From: a virus
Length of the DNA stretch: 45,225 bases
IMG/VR virus record: IMGVR_UViG_3300012944_000031
Coordinates: 1-45,225 of that record
Reading direction: 5' to 3' (one strand)
The position numbers and the translations under genes are program-made. Of this stretch, positions 12,535-19,277 are shown piece by piece. Position 1 is the first letter of the stretch. Each line of letters opens with the position of its first letter. The notes beneath the pieces are model-generated. The model did no database searches, was not told the DNA's origin, and saw only the letters and a list, made by a program, of their open reading frames with translations.

Positions 12535-13190
12535 AGCGCAAGCGCATCAACAAGCTCGGCGTCGGCCGCGATAGCGCAAAGAAGGTCGACAACAATCCGG
12601 CGGCGGAAAAGGCCAAGCTCCAAATCCGCAATCAGGTGCTCGAGGCGATGCCGAAGCCGCGGCACGTGTTCGATGCGTTCGCCGGCAGCGGCCAGATGTT
12701 CGCGGGCGCCTGGTCGAGGGCCGAGGCCTATTGCGGCTGCGATCAGAAGTACATTCGCGATCGCCGCCGGCTGATGTATGTCGCGGACAATCGCCGCGTG
12801 CTCCGGTCGATCGACCTTCGCGCCTATAACGTGTTTGATCTCGACGCCTACGGGATCCCCTGGGAGCAAGCGGTCATCATTGCCGACCGCCGGCCGGTCG
12901 CGCCGGCCGAGCTGATCGGATTCGCGTTCACCGATGGCGCTGGTCTGTCGTACAAGGCGAACAACGTGCCAGGCGCGGTGCAAGAGCTCGCGCAGCTCAA
13001 TCCGCGCTTCACCGGGCTCAACCGCTGGCGCGACCAGCTCACGAATCGCACGATCGCCGGCCTGGCCGAGCGCATGCGCTGCGAGGTGCTCGAGCGCTGG
13101 GAGGCGCACGGCAAGACCGGAATGGCCGTCGCCTATATCGGTGTCGTGTTTCGCGGGCTCCCCTACAAAGTGAAGGCCGCGGCGGCTTGA
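12531..13190 (+). CDS. Class I SAM-methyltransferase-like protein, 219 aa
   Basis: GTG at 12531 overlaps the previous stop (GTGA). Basic N-terminus (KRKRINKLG). SAM-binding motif I is RHVFDAFAGSGQMFAGAW (about 44-61), with an acidic residue at the end of the next strand (YCGCD). No DPPY/NPPY or PC motif is evident, so the target (DNA base, rRNA, protein) cannot be assigned. The C-terminal half contains FTDGAGLSYKANNVPG and a helical domain. It may work with the ParB-like protein two genes upstream, a common phage pairing. Could also be a degenerate methyltransferase fold. Confidence 0.65.
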   Translation: MKRKRINKLGVGRDSAKKVDNNPAAEKAKLQIRNQVLEAMPKPRHVFDAFAGSGQMFAGAWSRAEAYCGCDQKYIRDRRRLMYVADNRRVLRSIDLRAYNVFDLDAYGIPWEQAVIIADRRPVAPAELIGFAFTDGAGLSYKANNVPGAVQELAQLNPRFTGLNRWRDQLTNRTIAGLAERMRCEVLERWEAHGKTGMAVAYIGVVFRGLPYKVKAAAA

Positions 13191-13205
13191 CCGGAAATCG
13201 TCGGC
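13190..13205 (+). promoter_or_regulatory. Palindromic operator-like site, degenerate (site 6)
   Basis: ACCGG-AAATCG-TCGGC, one core mismatch. Placed exactly like the others: after a stop and 36 bp before the ATG at 13242. Confidence 0.4.
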
Positions 13206-13241
13206 AGCCTATGGTCTCGCCGCAACCAGAGGACACGAACA

Positions 13242-13595
13242 ATGGGGTGGTGGGATCACGTCATAGCGCGGCAGCAACAGGCGGCCCCGCAATCGAACTA
13301 TGATCACACGACGTCACAAGCCGTCCTCTCAACCCTCAGACGATTGGAGCACTCCATGGCCACGAAAGCCGAACTCGACGCAATCGCCGCCGCGATCGCG
13401 AACCTCACCACCCAGGTCAGCGCTGTTGCCGCCAGTATCAAGACATCCGCACAGGCGATTGTCGACGCGCATGAAGCCGAAGACGACGAAGCCCTCGCCG
13501 GTGCGGTGAAGAATATCAATGCCCAGGCTGACGCTCTCGGCGCATTGATTCCCCCGGTAGTCGCTCCGGTCGCCGCCGCGACCCCGTCGCCCTAA
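13242..13595 (+). CDS. Helical/coiled-coil hypothetical protein, 117 aa
   Basis: ATG at 13242 with AGAGGAC upstream. From residue 39 a long amphipathic helix runs (MATKAELDAIAAAIANLTTQ, then VSAVAASIKTSAQAIVDAHE), followed by an acidic helix and a Pro/Ala-rich tail. An internal ATG at 13356 would give the helical part alone. Such coiled-coil proteins occur in phage lysis or virion modules; no family is certain. Last gene of the early operon, followed by hairpins before the convergent cluster. Confidence 0.7.
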   Translation: MGWWDHVIARQQQAAPQSNYDHTTSQAVLSTLRRLEHSMATKAELDAIAAAIANLTTQVSAVAASIKTSAQAIVDAHEAEDDEALAGAVKNINAQADALGALIPPVVAPVAAATPSP

Positions 13596-13605
13596 AACGT
13601 TCCAC

Positions 13606-13675
13606 GTCGGCATCGCGCCGACAATGAAGGCCCGCGGGCCAAGGCGCCGCCTCCGATCGGGGCGGCGTTCTTCGT
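13606..13675 (+). terminator. Terminator region between convergent operons
   Basis: Two hairpins in tandem: GTCGGC-ATCGC-GCCGAC (13606-13622) and CGCCGCC (13645-13651) pairing with GGCGGCG (13661-13667). The second is followed by TTCTTCGTTT. The plus-strand operon ends at 13595 and the opposing gene ends at 13677, so termination is expected here. Confidence 0.6.
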
Positions 13676-13676
13676 T

Positions 13677-13925
13677 TCAGAGGCCGCCGGCGCGCTCGAT
13701 AGCCTGGTCGCGCAAGCGGTCCCACATGATGCCGGCGAGATCATATCGACGCCGCTTGCGAAAGAGCCGCAGCCGCCGGCGCCAGCTCTTGCTCGTCAGC
13801 CGCCAATGATCAGCACAGACCCACCTCGAGCCGGCCGGATAGCGCCTGGTGCCGTGCCGGCAGAACGGCACTTCGCACGCAATGCGGCTTGACGCCGGCG
13901 TGCGCTGGTCTATCTTGCGTTTCAT
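13677..13925 (-). CDS. Basic Cys-containing hypothetical protein, 82 aa
   Basis: ATG at 13925 behind a GGGGGG ribosome site; a GTG two codons upstream is less likely. Sequence: MKRKIDQRTPASSRIACEVP, then CRHGTRRYPAGSRWVCADHW (a probable C-C-H-C-H zinc site) and an extremely Arg-rich block (SWRRRLRLFRKRRRYDL). It would bind nucleic acid if folded. Separated from the rest of the leftward cluster by a terminator, so it may have its own promoter. Confidence 0.7.
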   Translation of the reverse strand: MKRKIDQRTPASSRIACEVPFCRHGTRRYPAGSRWVCADHWRLTSKSWRRRLRLFRKRRRYDLAGIMWDRLRDQAIERAGGL

Positions 13926-14006
13926 AAACACCCCCCAGTGAAATGGGTTGCGGACGTCGCCTGCCTGATCAGCACCGGGGCGTTCCTATAGGACCCAAAA
14001 GCCTGG

Positions 14007-14041
14007 AAACCCCGCGGCGCCGACGAAGGGCCGCGGGGTTT
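14007..14041. terminator. Strong intrinsic terminator
   Basis: AAACCCCGCGGC (14007-14018) pairs with GCCGCGGGGTTT (14030-14041) around an 11-base loop. A/T ends make it usable in both directions. It lies just beyond the stop of the leftward gene ending at 14048 and probably ends the long leftward transcript. Confidence 0.8.
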
Positions 14042-14047
14042 GCCGTT

Positions 14048-14335
14048 TCATGGAAGCCGCGGCCGAGGACACTGCCGCGCTCGATTGAGATAAATCCGCG
14101 CGTTATGCCAGGCCTCTTCGCGATCGCGCGCGGTCGAGGACAGCACGCCGAGGTGAAACCAGAGCACGCGATAATGCAGCCACCACAGCGAGAGGTTCAG
14201 GGCTTCAAAGCCTTCCTCGACGGTGTTCGGGATTCGCCAGCCGCGTTCGTTCTCGACGTGCGACGCCGCGAGCTTTTGGTTGAGGTGATATTGATAACCG
14301 TGGATCATCCGGCCGCCGCGGTTCTCTCGTCTCAT
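14048..14335 (-). CDS. Hypothetical protein, 95 aa
   Basis: ATG at 14335 overlaps the upstream stop. Helical: MIHGYQYHLNQKLAASHVEN, then NTVEEGFEALNLSLWWLHYR and REEAWHNARIYLNRARQ. Aromatic-rich, with no Cys sites or membrane segment. No family recognised. Last gene of the 22-gene coupled run. Confidence 0.75.
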   Translation of the reverse strand: MRRENRGGRMIHGYQYHLNQKLAASHVENERGWRIPNTVEEGFEALNLSLWWLHYRVLWFHLGVLSSTARDREEAWHNARIYLNRARQCPRPRLP

Positions 14336-14487
14336 GTGGCGAGTCCCGCGGCCGCCGCGATCGCATCGAGCAGCTCGGACGACGGCTCGAGTCGGCCGTA
14401 GTCTGTTTCGCCCCACCATCGCCGCTTGAGCTCCGCCGGCAGCTTGTGCCAAATCGCCGGTATGTCCTCGCGCGTGATCATCTTCAT
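14332..14487 (-). CDS. Hypothetical protein, 51 aa
   Basis: ATG at 14487 overlaps the upstream TGA. One small helical domain (MKMITREDIPAIWHKLPAEL, then KRRWWGETDYGRL and SSELLDAIAAAAG). No family recognised. Confidence 0.7.
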   Translation of the reverse strand: MKMITREDIPAIWHKLPAELKRRWWGETDYGRLEPSSELLDAIAAAAGLAT

Positions 14488-14660
14488 CCGCCCCGCAGTA
14501 GTCGCTTGCCTTCGCGCTCGGCCCATAGGGCGACGCTAACGCATTTATCGAGGAGCCAGGCGGCCCAGCGCGGCCCGCGTCGTCGAGCCCTTTGATATTC
14601 TGCGGCGATCTCTCGGCGCGCGCGAACCGCTTCGTCTTGATCGTCTTGTGTCCAGTTCAT
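14484..14660 (-). CDS. Hypothetical protein, 58 aa
   Basis: Small frame linked by four-base overlaps on both sides, ATG at 14660. Reads MNWTQDDQDEAVRARREIAA, then a basic turn RARRRGPRWAAWLLDKC and helix VSVALWAEREGKRLLRGG. Amphipathic and positively charged. Supported mainly by perfect coupling to both neighbours. Confidence 0.7.
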   Translation of the reverse strand: MNWTQDDQDEAVRARREIAAEYQRARRRGPRWAAWLLDKCVSVALWAEREGKRLLRGG

Positions 14661-14830
14661 CGCCGGCGCTCCCAGAAGTTTTCAAGCTCGGCGATGATCG
14701 CGAGGTACTCTTCGCGCTCTTGATCAGTTTCGAGCTCTTCCTTGCGCGAGCCTATGCGATCGTCCATCGCGTTGCGCCAATCGATGACGAGCTGGCGCAA
14801 GCGATTGAAGTTGTCGGCGGCGATCGCCAT
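14657..14830 (-). CDS. Hypothetical protein, 57 aa
   Basis: ATG at 14830 overlaps the upstream stop (TGATG). Two charged helices: MAIAADNFNRLRQLVIDWRN and SRKEELETDQEREEYLAIIA. Ends RRR. No family recognised. Confidence 0.7.
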   Translation of the reverse strand: MAIAADNFNRLRQLVIDWRNAMDDRIGSRKEELETDQEREEYLAIIAELENFWERRR

Positions 14831-15078
14831 CAGTGCCTCGTTCTCGGCGTGGCCTCGCCGAAGTTGGGCGGCGTTTCCTCTTGGCCCATGCCCTCGGCGA
14901 CCTTGCCGCACGCCTCGATCTGGCGCCCGAGCCAGGCATAGCTTGCGTCTTGAACGATTTGGTCGGAAGCCCAAACGCGCACCTTGCCGCTCTTAGCGAT
15001 CAGCGCGACGCCGACAATCTCTTCGTCGTCGAGACCTTCGAATAGATCGTCCAAGCGAATGCGGCTGTTGTCCGACAT
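14830..15078 (-). CDS. Hypothetical protein, 82 aa
   Basis: ATG at 15078. LDDLFEGLDDEEIVGVALIA, then KVRVWASDQIVQDASYAWLG and a tail ATPRTRH. Small alpha/beta look, strongly acidic N-terminus. No family recognised. Confidence 0.75.
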   Translation of the reverse strand: MSDNSRIRLDDLFEGLDDEEIVGVALIAKSGKVRVWASDQIVQDASYAWLGRQIEACGKVAEGMGQEETPPNFGEATPRTRH

Positions 15079-15082
15079 GGCG

Positions 15083-15304
15083 TCACTTCCGAAGTATATA
15101 GACCGCCGCCATAATCAAGAAAACCGGCCATAGCACAACGATCAGAGCGGCCCAAATATACGGCACGAACGGCGGCATGCGGCGGCCGTAGATGGCGAGC
15201 GCCTTCTGGTTGGTGAAGCGCGCGACGTCGGCGAAGTTGACCACGCGGGTCACGCTGATGGTGATGAGCTCGCCAATGATGAGCCAGAGCAAGAGGCCGG
15301 TCAT
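15083..15304 (-). CDS. Two-pass membrane protein, 73 aa
   Basis: ATG at 15304 immediately follows the upstream TGA (TGATGA). Hydrophobic segments at about 3-16 (LLLWLIIGELITIS) and 51-71 (YIWAALIVVLWPVFLIMAAV), joined by a basic loop (RFTNQKALAIYGRR). Topology would place the loop in the cytoplasm. No family recognised. Confidence 0.75.
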   Translation of the reverse strand: MTGLLLWLIIGELITISVTRVVNFADVARFTNQKALAIYGRRMPPFVPYIWAALIVVLWPVFLIMAAVYILRK

Positions 15305-15543
15305 CAGTCGAGCACCATTCTCATATCGAACGAGACGAGCTCCCGATCGGCCTTCACCAGGCGCAGCTCTTTCTCCCATTGCGCCTGCTCTTCCGGCGAA
15401 GCGTCTTTGTGGAGACCGACGCACGGGATATAGGCGATGACCCGCGCGCCGTTGTATGTGCCGCGCCAGATGCGGCATTGCACGCGACCGCTCGCCTGGC
15501 TCACGGTCTCGAATGTGCCGGTCGGCTCGAGTTCGATTTTCAT
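15304..15543 (-). CDS. Hypothetical protein, 79 aa
   Basis: ATG at 15543 overlaps the upstream stop. LEPTGTFETVSQASGRVQCR, then IWRGTYNGARVIAYIPCVG (beta) and a charged helix ASPEEQAQWEKELRLVKADR. No family recognised. Confidence 0.75.
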   Translation of the reverse strand: MKIELEPTGTFETVSQASGRVQCRIWRGTYNGARVIAYIPCVGLHKDASPEEQAQWEKELRLVKADRELVSFDMRMVLD

Positions 15544-15926
15544 AGCGGCTTATCCTTCCACAAAATCCAACCGCCGTTGAACTCTTCAACGCGGTGCGTC
15601 GCCTGCCAAAAGGCTTCCATGTCGTCGAAGTTCTCAAAGCCGTCGAACACGGCGAAGCGATCGAGATCCGCGCGCGCGATGATGGTGCGCTTTGGCCAGG
15701 CCACAAGAGGCCGGCGTTTAAAGGCGAGACGTATCGGCAAGTAATCGACACATGTCTCTCGGCCGAAGAGATAGGCGCGCGGCGTGCGCAAGCCGGTGTA
15801 GAGGTGTATCTCGCCGCCGAGTTGCGCGTGGTCTCGGCCGTCTTTGCGGTGCGCACGAATAGTACCGCCCTTCCTGCCGGCGATGTAGGGCGGGACGAAA
15901 CGAACCTTGCATCCGAACGCGGCCAT
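15540..15926 (-). CDS. ASCH-domain-like protein, 128 aa
   Basis: ATG at 15926 fixed by coupling. VRFVPPYIAGRKGGTIRAHR, then GGEIHLYTGLRTPRAYLFG and a C-terminal DGFENFDDMEAFWQATH. The G-K-TIR-R pattern followed by G..L.LYTG fits the ASCH fold, an RNA-binding or nucleoside-handling beta barrel related to PUA. Phage ASCH proteins are common and uncharacterised. Likely binds a nucleic acid or modified nucleoside. Confidence 0.7.
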   Translation of the reverse strand: MAAFGCKVRFVPPYIAGRKGGTIRAHRKDGRDHAQLGGEIHLYTGLRTPRAYLFGRETCVDYLPIRLAFKRRPLVAWPKRTIIARADLDRFAVFDGFENFDDMEAFWQATHRVEEFNGGWILWKDKPL

Positions 15927-16126
15927 CAAGCGGATTCCTTGTCGCGCCACCACGTCGCGGTTTCGAGATAGCCGGCATATTCGCCGATCTGGTTTCGCAG
16001 CACAGTTCGGCTGTCGTCGCCCGGTGCTTGAAGCTCCATGATCTCGCCGAGCGCCTGGTGCGCTTTCCACATTGCGACGATCGCGCGTTCGTAGCGGCGG
16101 TGTCTGGCGGTCTTATTGTTTGGCAT
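15926..16126 (-). CDS. Hypothetical protein, 66 aa
   Basis: ATG at 16126, 14-bp overlap with the upstream gene. Helical throughout: RHRRYERAIVAMWKAHQALG, then DDSRTVLRNQIGEYAGYLET. No family recognised. Confidence 0.72.
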   Translation of the reverse strand: MPNNKTARHRRYERAIVAMWKAHQALGEIMELQAPGDDSRTVLRNQIGEYAGYLETATWWRDKESA

Positions 16127-16313
16127 CGGTCATCCTCCCCGCGGGCACCGCGTAGCTTTTGAGATACTCTGCCGTTTTTCGGCATCGCTGCGCGCCTTGT
16201 CGTTCGGCAAGAGCGTCGGCCTCTAATGCATTGGCGTGAACCTCGCGCTCGCGCGCCTCATTTTCGAGGGCGCGAATGCGGTACTGCAGATATGGTCCGC
16301 CCGCGGTGGTCAT
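16113..16313 (-). CDS. Coiled-coil hypothetical protein, 66 aa
   Basis: ATG at 16313 overlaps the upstream stop. A single long charged helix (YLQYRIRALENEAREREVHA, then NALEADALAERQGAQRCRKT) predicts a coiled coil. May partner one of the neighbouring small proteins. No family recognised. Confidence 0.7.
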   Translation of the reverse strand: MTTAGGPYLQYRIRALENEAREREVHANALEADALAERQGAQRCRKTAEYLKSYAVPAGRMTDAKQ

Positions 16314-16705
16314 CCTATTCCCTGGGATGCATCCGCGCGGTCCTGGTGTCGCGCCAGCGTGTAGAGCCGGCCGGTGATGCTGTTCGGTCGGCGATTGCCG
16401 AGCGCGCGCGCGATCGCCGCTGGCTTGAGACCCTCGGCGGAGAGCTCGAGCATCTTCGCGTCCTCTTCCGGCGAGAATGGCCGCACCGTTCGGCCGTGCC
16501 GGGTGAAGGGCTTTGTTTGCGGTTGCCGCAGGACCGGAATTTTGCGGCCTGGCTTCTCGATGCCTTGCTTCAAGCAATACCAAGAGACCGAACCTTCGGC
16601 GATCTTGAGCTTGATGGCGATCCGCGCGTAGGACCACCCGCGGCCCTCGCGCAATTCCGCGATCAGATCTTTCTGTTCGTCTGTCAGGCTCGGCCTGCGT
16701 CCCAT
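16310..16705 (-). CDS. Two-HTH DNA-binding protein, 131 aa
   Basis: ATG at 16705. First HTH at about 6-45 (LTDEQKDLIAELREGRGWSY, then ARIAIKLKIAEGSVSWYCLK), like resolvase or homeodomain-type phage HTHs. A basic linker is followed by a second HTH at 78-120 (FSPEEDAKMLELSAEGLKPA, then AIARALGNRRPNSITGRLY), GcrA/SANT-like in pattern. Operator site 7 lies 21 bp upstream of its start, so autoregulation is plausible. It is the second candidate, with the winged-helix protein, for the regulator that reads the dyads. Starts a sub-operon of the leftward cluster. Confidence 0.8.
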   Translation of the reverse strand: MGRRPSLTDEQKDLIAELREGRGWSYARIAIKLKIAEGSVSWYCLKQGIEKPGRKIPVLRQPQTKPFTRHGRTVRPFSPEEDAKMLELSAEGLKPAAIARALGNRRPNSITGRLYTLARHQDRADASQGIG

Positions 16706-16725
16706 GGTGCACCTCTCTGTGATGT

Positions 16726-16741
16726 ACCGAAGATATTCGGC
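16726..16741 (-). promoter_or_regulatory. Palindromic operator-like site (site 7)
   Basis: ACCGA-AGATAT-TCGGC: core perfect. In the 49-bp gap between the stop at 16755 and the start of the two-HTH gene at 16705. Suggests a separate promoter there. Confidence 0.6.
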
Positions 16742-16754
16742 GATTGCGGAAACG

Positions 16755-17141
16755 TCAACGCCAGACATTGCATTTGAAAACGACGGCTGCGCCATAGATG
16801 GCGGGCAGGCGCTCGGGGTCGAGCTTGGCGCGGGGGTCTTTCGAGTGCGCGATCATGTTCGCGCGGTAAATCTTGGTCGCGGCCTCGTTGCGCGGCAGAC
16901 CCTTGGAAATCGATTGCTCGTCGACGAACATCGAGGCGTAAATTTCCTGGTGCTTGTCCCATATGCGCACGTGCTCGATTGAGCCGCCAATGAGCGGCGC
17001 GACCTTGGCGGCGAGCTCCGCATAGGCCGGTACCGGCGCCATCGTGAGCTCGAGGCGCCGGCGCTTGGCGCCTGGCGTCAAAACGTCGACGGGGAATTGC
17101 CTGGTTTTGGTGGCCGTGGGGCGCGCTGTTTCGTCGGACAT
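16755..17141 (-). CDS. Hypothetical protein, 128 aa
   Basis: ATG at 17141. A disordered, Thr/Lys-rich N-terminus (SDETARPTATKTRQFPVDVL), then LELTMAPVPAYAELAAKVAP and SIEHVRIWDKHQEIYASMFV, DEQSISKGLPRNEAATKIYR. Looks like a conserved phage protein that I cannot name. A 55-bp gap on its 5' side breaks the strict coupling of the cluster. Confidence 0.78.
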   Translation of the reverse strand: MSDETARPTATKTRQFPVDVLTPGAKRRRLELTMAPVPAYAELAAKVAPLIGGSIEHVRIWDKHQEIYASMFVDEQSISKGLPRNEAATKIYRANMIAHSKDPRAKLDPERLPAIYGAAVVFKCNVWR

Positions 17142-17196
17142 AGGACGGTGCTCCGGTCGTGAAATAATCGCTGTGGCGGGCTGTGGCGGCCGAGGG

Positions 17197-17535
17197 TCAA
17201 TCCTTGCCGGCCATTCGAGACTCGATGATCGCGGCATCGAGGCGGACGGTCGAGGCCGCGATAAGGAACCCGACCTGGCCGTTCAATTTGGCGATGCGCT
17301 CGCTTTTGTAGAGTTGATAGAGCTTGCGGGCGCGCTCGTCGTCGCCGAGGGCATCGGCCAGCATCGCGAGCGCGAGTTGCGCCGGCCCGCTCCCCTCATA
17401 GCCCCATCCGAATCCCGTGGGCGAATGGCGCGCCAGGTCCAGGCGCGGATTGAGATCGCGCATCCCGCCGGCCCAAACCACCTGGACGATGGCCGAGCCG
17501 CGCCGCGCGACATAACGCTGATCGCCGGCCGTCAT
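17197..17535 (-). CDS. DUF6166-like protein, 112 aa
   Basis: ATG at 17535 overlaps the upstream stop. The core LNPRLDLARHSPTGFGWGYE, then GSGPAQLALAMLADALGDDE, is the hallmark of DUF6166 as I recall it, with A..LY..YK..R-type helix after it. Widespread in bacteria and phages; no known activity. The call rests on the HSP.GF.WGY.GSGPAQLAL block. Confidence 0.75.
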   Translation of the reverse strand: MTAGDQRYVARRGSAIVQVVWAGGMRDLNPRLDLARHSPTGFGWGYEGSGPAQLALAMLADALGDDERARKLYQLYKSERIAKLNGQVGFLIAASTVRLDAAIIESRMAGKD

Positions 17536-17951
17536 GACGGCTCACCGAACTTTTCCGCGCCGCGCAGATCGCAGACCAGCGTGGCTGGCCTGTAGAGATA
17601 GCGATCGCCGGGATATTCCGCCGGCGCGACCAGGCGCACGCCTTCCGGCGTGATGATCAAATCCGGCACGCGCGGGCCGTCCCATTGAACGACAAATTCC
17701 ATGTCCGGGATGCCGGCAATGTCGTCGCGATGGACGAAACAAACGAACTCGAGCACGTTCGGATTGGCGATGAGCTTGAAGGTGCCGAGCGCGACCCATT
17801 GCGTCGTTTCGTGATTGATCCTCGGCGCCTGCGACGTCGGGTGCTGCGTCGTTTGATATTTGATCTTCCAGCTGTTGGCCGAGGCCTCGATCACCTCGCC
17901 GATCGCGCCGCTTTCGTTCATGCGAATCCAGTTACCGACTTTCGCCGTCAT
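17532..17951 (-). CDS. Hypothetical protein, 139 aa
   Basis: ATG at 17951 with AGAGGAAAT upstream. Two beta-rich halves: VGNWIRMNESGAIGEVIEAS, SWKIKYQTTQH (barrel-like), then MEFVVQWDGPRVPDLIITPE and a tail LRGAEKFGEPS. The first half resembles small SH3/KOW-type barrels. No family recognised. Confidence 0.72.
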   Translation of the reverse strand: MTAKVGNWIRMNESGAIGEVIEASANSWKIKYQTTQHPTSQAPRINHETTQWVALGTFKLIANPNVLEFVCFVHRDDIAGIPDMEFVVQWDGPRVPDLIITPEGVRLVAPAEYPGDRYLYRPATLVCDLRGAEKFGEPS

Positions 17952-18183
17952 GGCCTGATTTCCTCTTGCTGCCGAATAGCGGCACGACGTCGCCGCCGGG
18001 TGACGCACTGCTTGCCGCCATAAGCTGCTCTTGCAGCTTGCCGGAAGCGATGTTGAATTGCTCGCGGCCTAATGCGCTGAGATAACCCGGGTGCGGCGTA
18101 GAGCCGACGATGCGCCCGAGCAGCGCAGTCCATTCGCGGCCCGTCATGCGCACCGCAACCTCGCGATCGGGGAAAGGTGTCAT
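17932..18183 (-). CDS. Hypothetical protein, 83 aa
   Basis: ATG at 18183 overlaps the upstream stop and runs 20 bp into the next gene. EVAVRMTGREWTALLGRIVG, PGYLSALGREQFNIASGKLQ and a Ser/Lys-rich tail. No family recognised. Confidence 0.72.
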   Translation of the reverse strand: MTPFPDREVAVRMTGREWTALLGRIVGSTPHPGYLSALGREQFNIASGKLQEQLMAASSASPGGDVVPLFGSKRKSGHDGESR

Positions 18184-18467
18184 GGCTCTTCCACCTCGAC
18201 CATTGGCCAGCGCTCGGGAGTGTTGGGGCGGAGCGTCCCCATCATCGAGGTGACAGCGCGCAAATCCATCGCGATGGCGAGGTTTCGATTGTCGGGCTTG
18301 GCGAGATAACCGAGCAGGCGCTCGTCCGCCCACACCTGGATTGCGTGGCGATCGTGCTCGTTCTTGGGCTCGCGGATAAGGCCAACAGTGTAGCCATCGG
18401 CCATTGATGCGACGATGCGTTCGGTGCCGTGGTATTTCATGCCGACCAGCTTTTGCAGTGTCTTCAT
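18180..18467 (-). CDS. HIRAN-domain protein, 95 aa
   Basis: ATG at 18467 overlaps the upstream stop. LVGMKYHGTERIVASMADGY, then VGLIREPKNEHDRHAIQVWA and LLGYLAKPDNRNLA fit the HIRAN pattern: G..YHG, L.REP.N.HD..AI.V, LGYL. HIRAN domains bind 3' ends of single-stranded DNA and are known from HLTF/Rad5 helicases; stand-alone forms occur in bacteria and phages. Likely a DNA-end or fork binder in phage replication or anti-defence. Confidence 0.82.
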   Translation of the reverse strand: MKTLQKLVGMKYHGTERIVASMADGYTVGLIREPKNEHDRHAIQVWADERLLGYLAKPDNRNLAIAMDLRAVTSMMGTLRPNTPERWPMVEVEEP

Positions 18468-18694
18468 TGCGGGTGCCTCGCCTGATAGAGGAATTGCTCG
18501 CGCGCATGATTGAGCGACGGCGCGATGACCGCCACCTCGTTGATGTCGCCTGGACGAAAATTGGCCTGCCGGCAGATCTCGTCCGCCTGCTCTTTGGAGT
18601 AGCGACCGGCCATGTGCGTCAACGTCGTGTAGCCGCGGCCGCCGGGCGCCCACCAAGCCGCATGCTCATTGCTCCAAACGAGATAGTCAGTCAT
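18464..18694 (-). CDS. Hypothetical protein, 76 aa
   Basis: ATG at 18694. TDYLVWSNEHAAWWAPGGRG, then YTTLTHMAGRYSKEQADEIC. This WS(N)EH..WW..G..GYT...A..Y pattern is a small recurrent phage protein in my memory, without known role. Coupled on both sides. Confidence 0.75.
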   Translation of the reverse strand: MTDYLVWSNEHAAWWAPGGRGYTTLTHMAGRYSKEQADEICRQANFRPGDINEVAVIAPSLNHAREQFLYQARHPQ

Positions 18695-18876
18695 CAGTCG
18701 TACCCGAGATCGCGATCGAGCCGCGCGTGCGCCTCTTCGCGTTGCTCTTGCAGGCAATCGCGAGCCTCGCGCGCGCATGCTGGCGCGCCGCAATGGTCGA
18801 GCGGGTCAACCGCGATGAAAACGCCGAGTTCGGCGCCGCAGTTGAAACAGCGTTGCATCGTGGGAGTGCGTGCCAT
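18694..18876 (-). CDS. Zinc-knuckle small protein, 60 aa
   Basis: ATG at 18876. RCFNCGAELG, then DHCGAPACAREARDC: a four-Cys site with C-x2-C and C-x4-C spacing, followed by a charged helix (QEQREEAHARLDRDLG). No family recognised. Confidence 0.72.
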   Translation of the reverse strand: MARTPTMQRCFNCGAELGVFIAVDPLDHCGAPACAREARDCLQEQREEAHARLDRDLGYD

Positions 18877-18878
18877 GG

Positions 18879-19109
18879 TCAGTCCTCTTCGTCTCGAGGG
18901 ATGGAATCAAAGTAGGCGTTATCCTCGCGGCTCTGCTCAAGCTCCGCGTCGGGATCTCGGCCGGAGTGCACCGGGCACCAGGGATCGCGGATCGGCTCTG
19001 GCGGATCGATCGATGCAGAATGCGTCGTCGACATGGTGCACGTGCAGCCGGCGCAGCCGAACGTATCTTCAAAGTTATGCGGACCTGGCCGCTCTTCGTC
19101 GTCGCACAT
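18879..19109 (-). CDS. Cys-rich acidic small protein, 76 aa
   Basis: ATG at 19109. HNFEDTFGCAGCTCTM near residues 11-26 gives a compact Cys cluster, followed by WCPVHSG and an acidic tail (AELEQSREDNAYFDSIPRDE). A small metal-binding protein of unknown role. Confidence 0.7.
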   Translation of the reverse strand: MCDDEERPGPHNFEDTFGCAGCTCTMSTTHSASIDPPEPIRDPWCPVHSGRDPDAELEQSREDNAYFDSIPRDEED

Positions 19110-19112
19110 GGG

Positions 19113-19277
19113 TCACTTGCCCCGCTCGAGATCGTTGCGCGCCTCGCGCGCGGTGCAGCCGTAGCCGATGACCGTCGGCGCGCTATCGCGCCAGGCCGCG
19201 TACCGAAACCAGTTGCCGCCCGGTCCGCGCTTCCATTCGTCGGACGGCAACTCGCGCGTTTGAACGTCGTCGGCCAT
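19113..19277 (-). CDS. Hypothetical protein, 54 aa
   Basis: ATG at 19277, directly at the upstream stop. DVQTRELPSDEWKRGPGGNW, FRYAAWRDSAPTVIGYGCTA, then REARNDLERGK. Small alpha/beta. No family recognised. Confidence 0.7.
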   Translation of the reverse strand: MADDVQTRELPSDEWKRGPGGNWFRYAAWRDSAPTVIGYGCTAREARNDLERGK

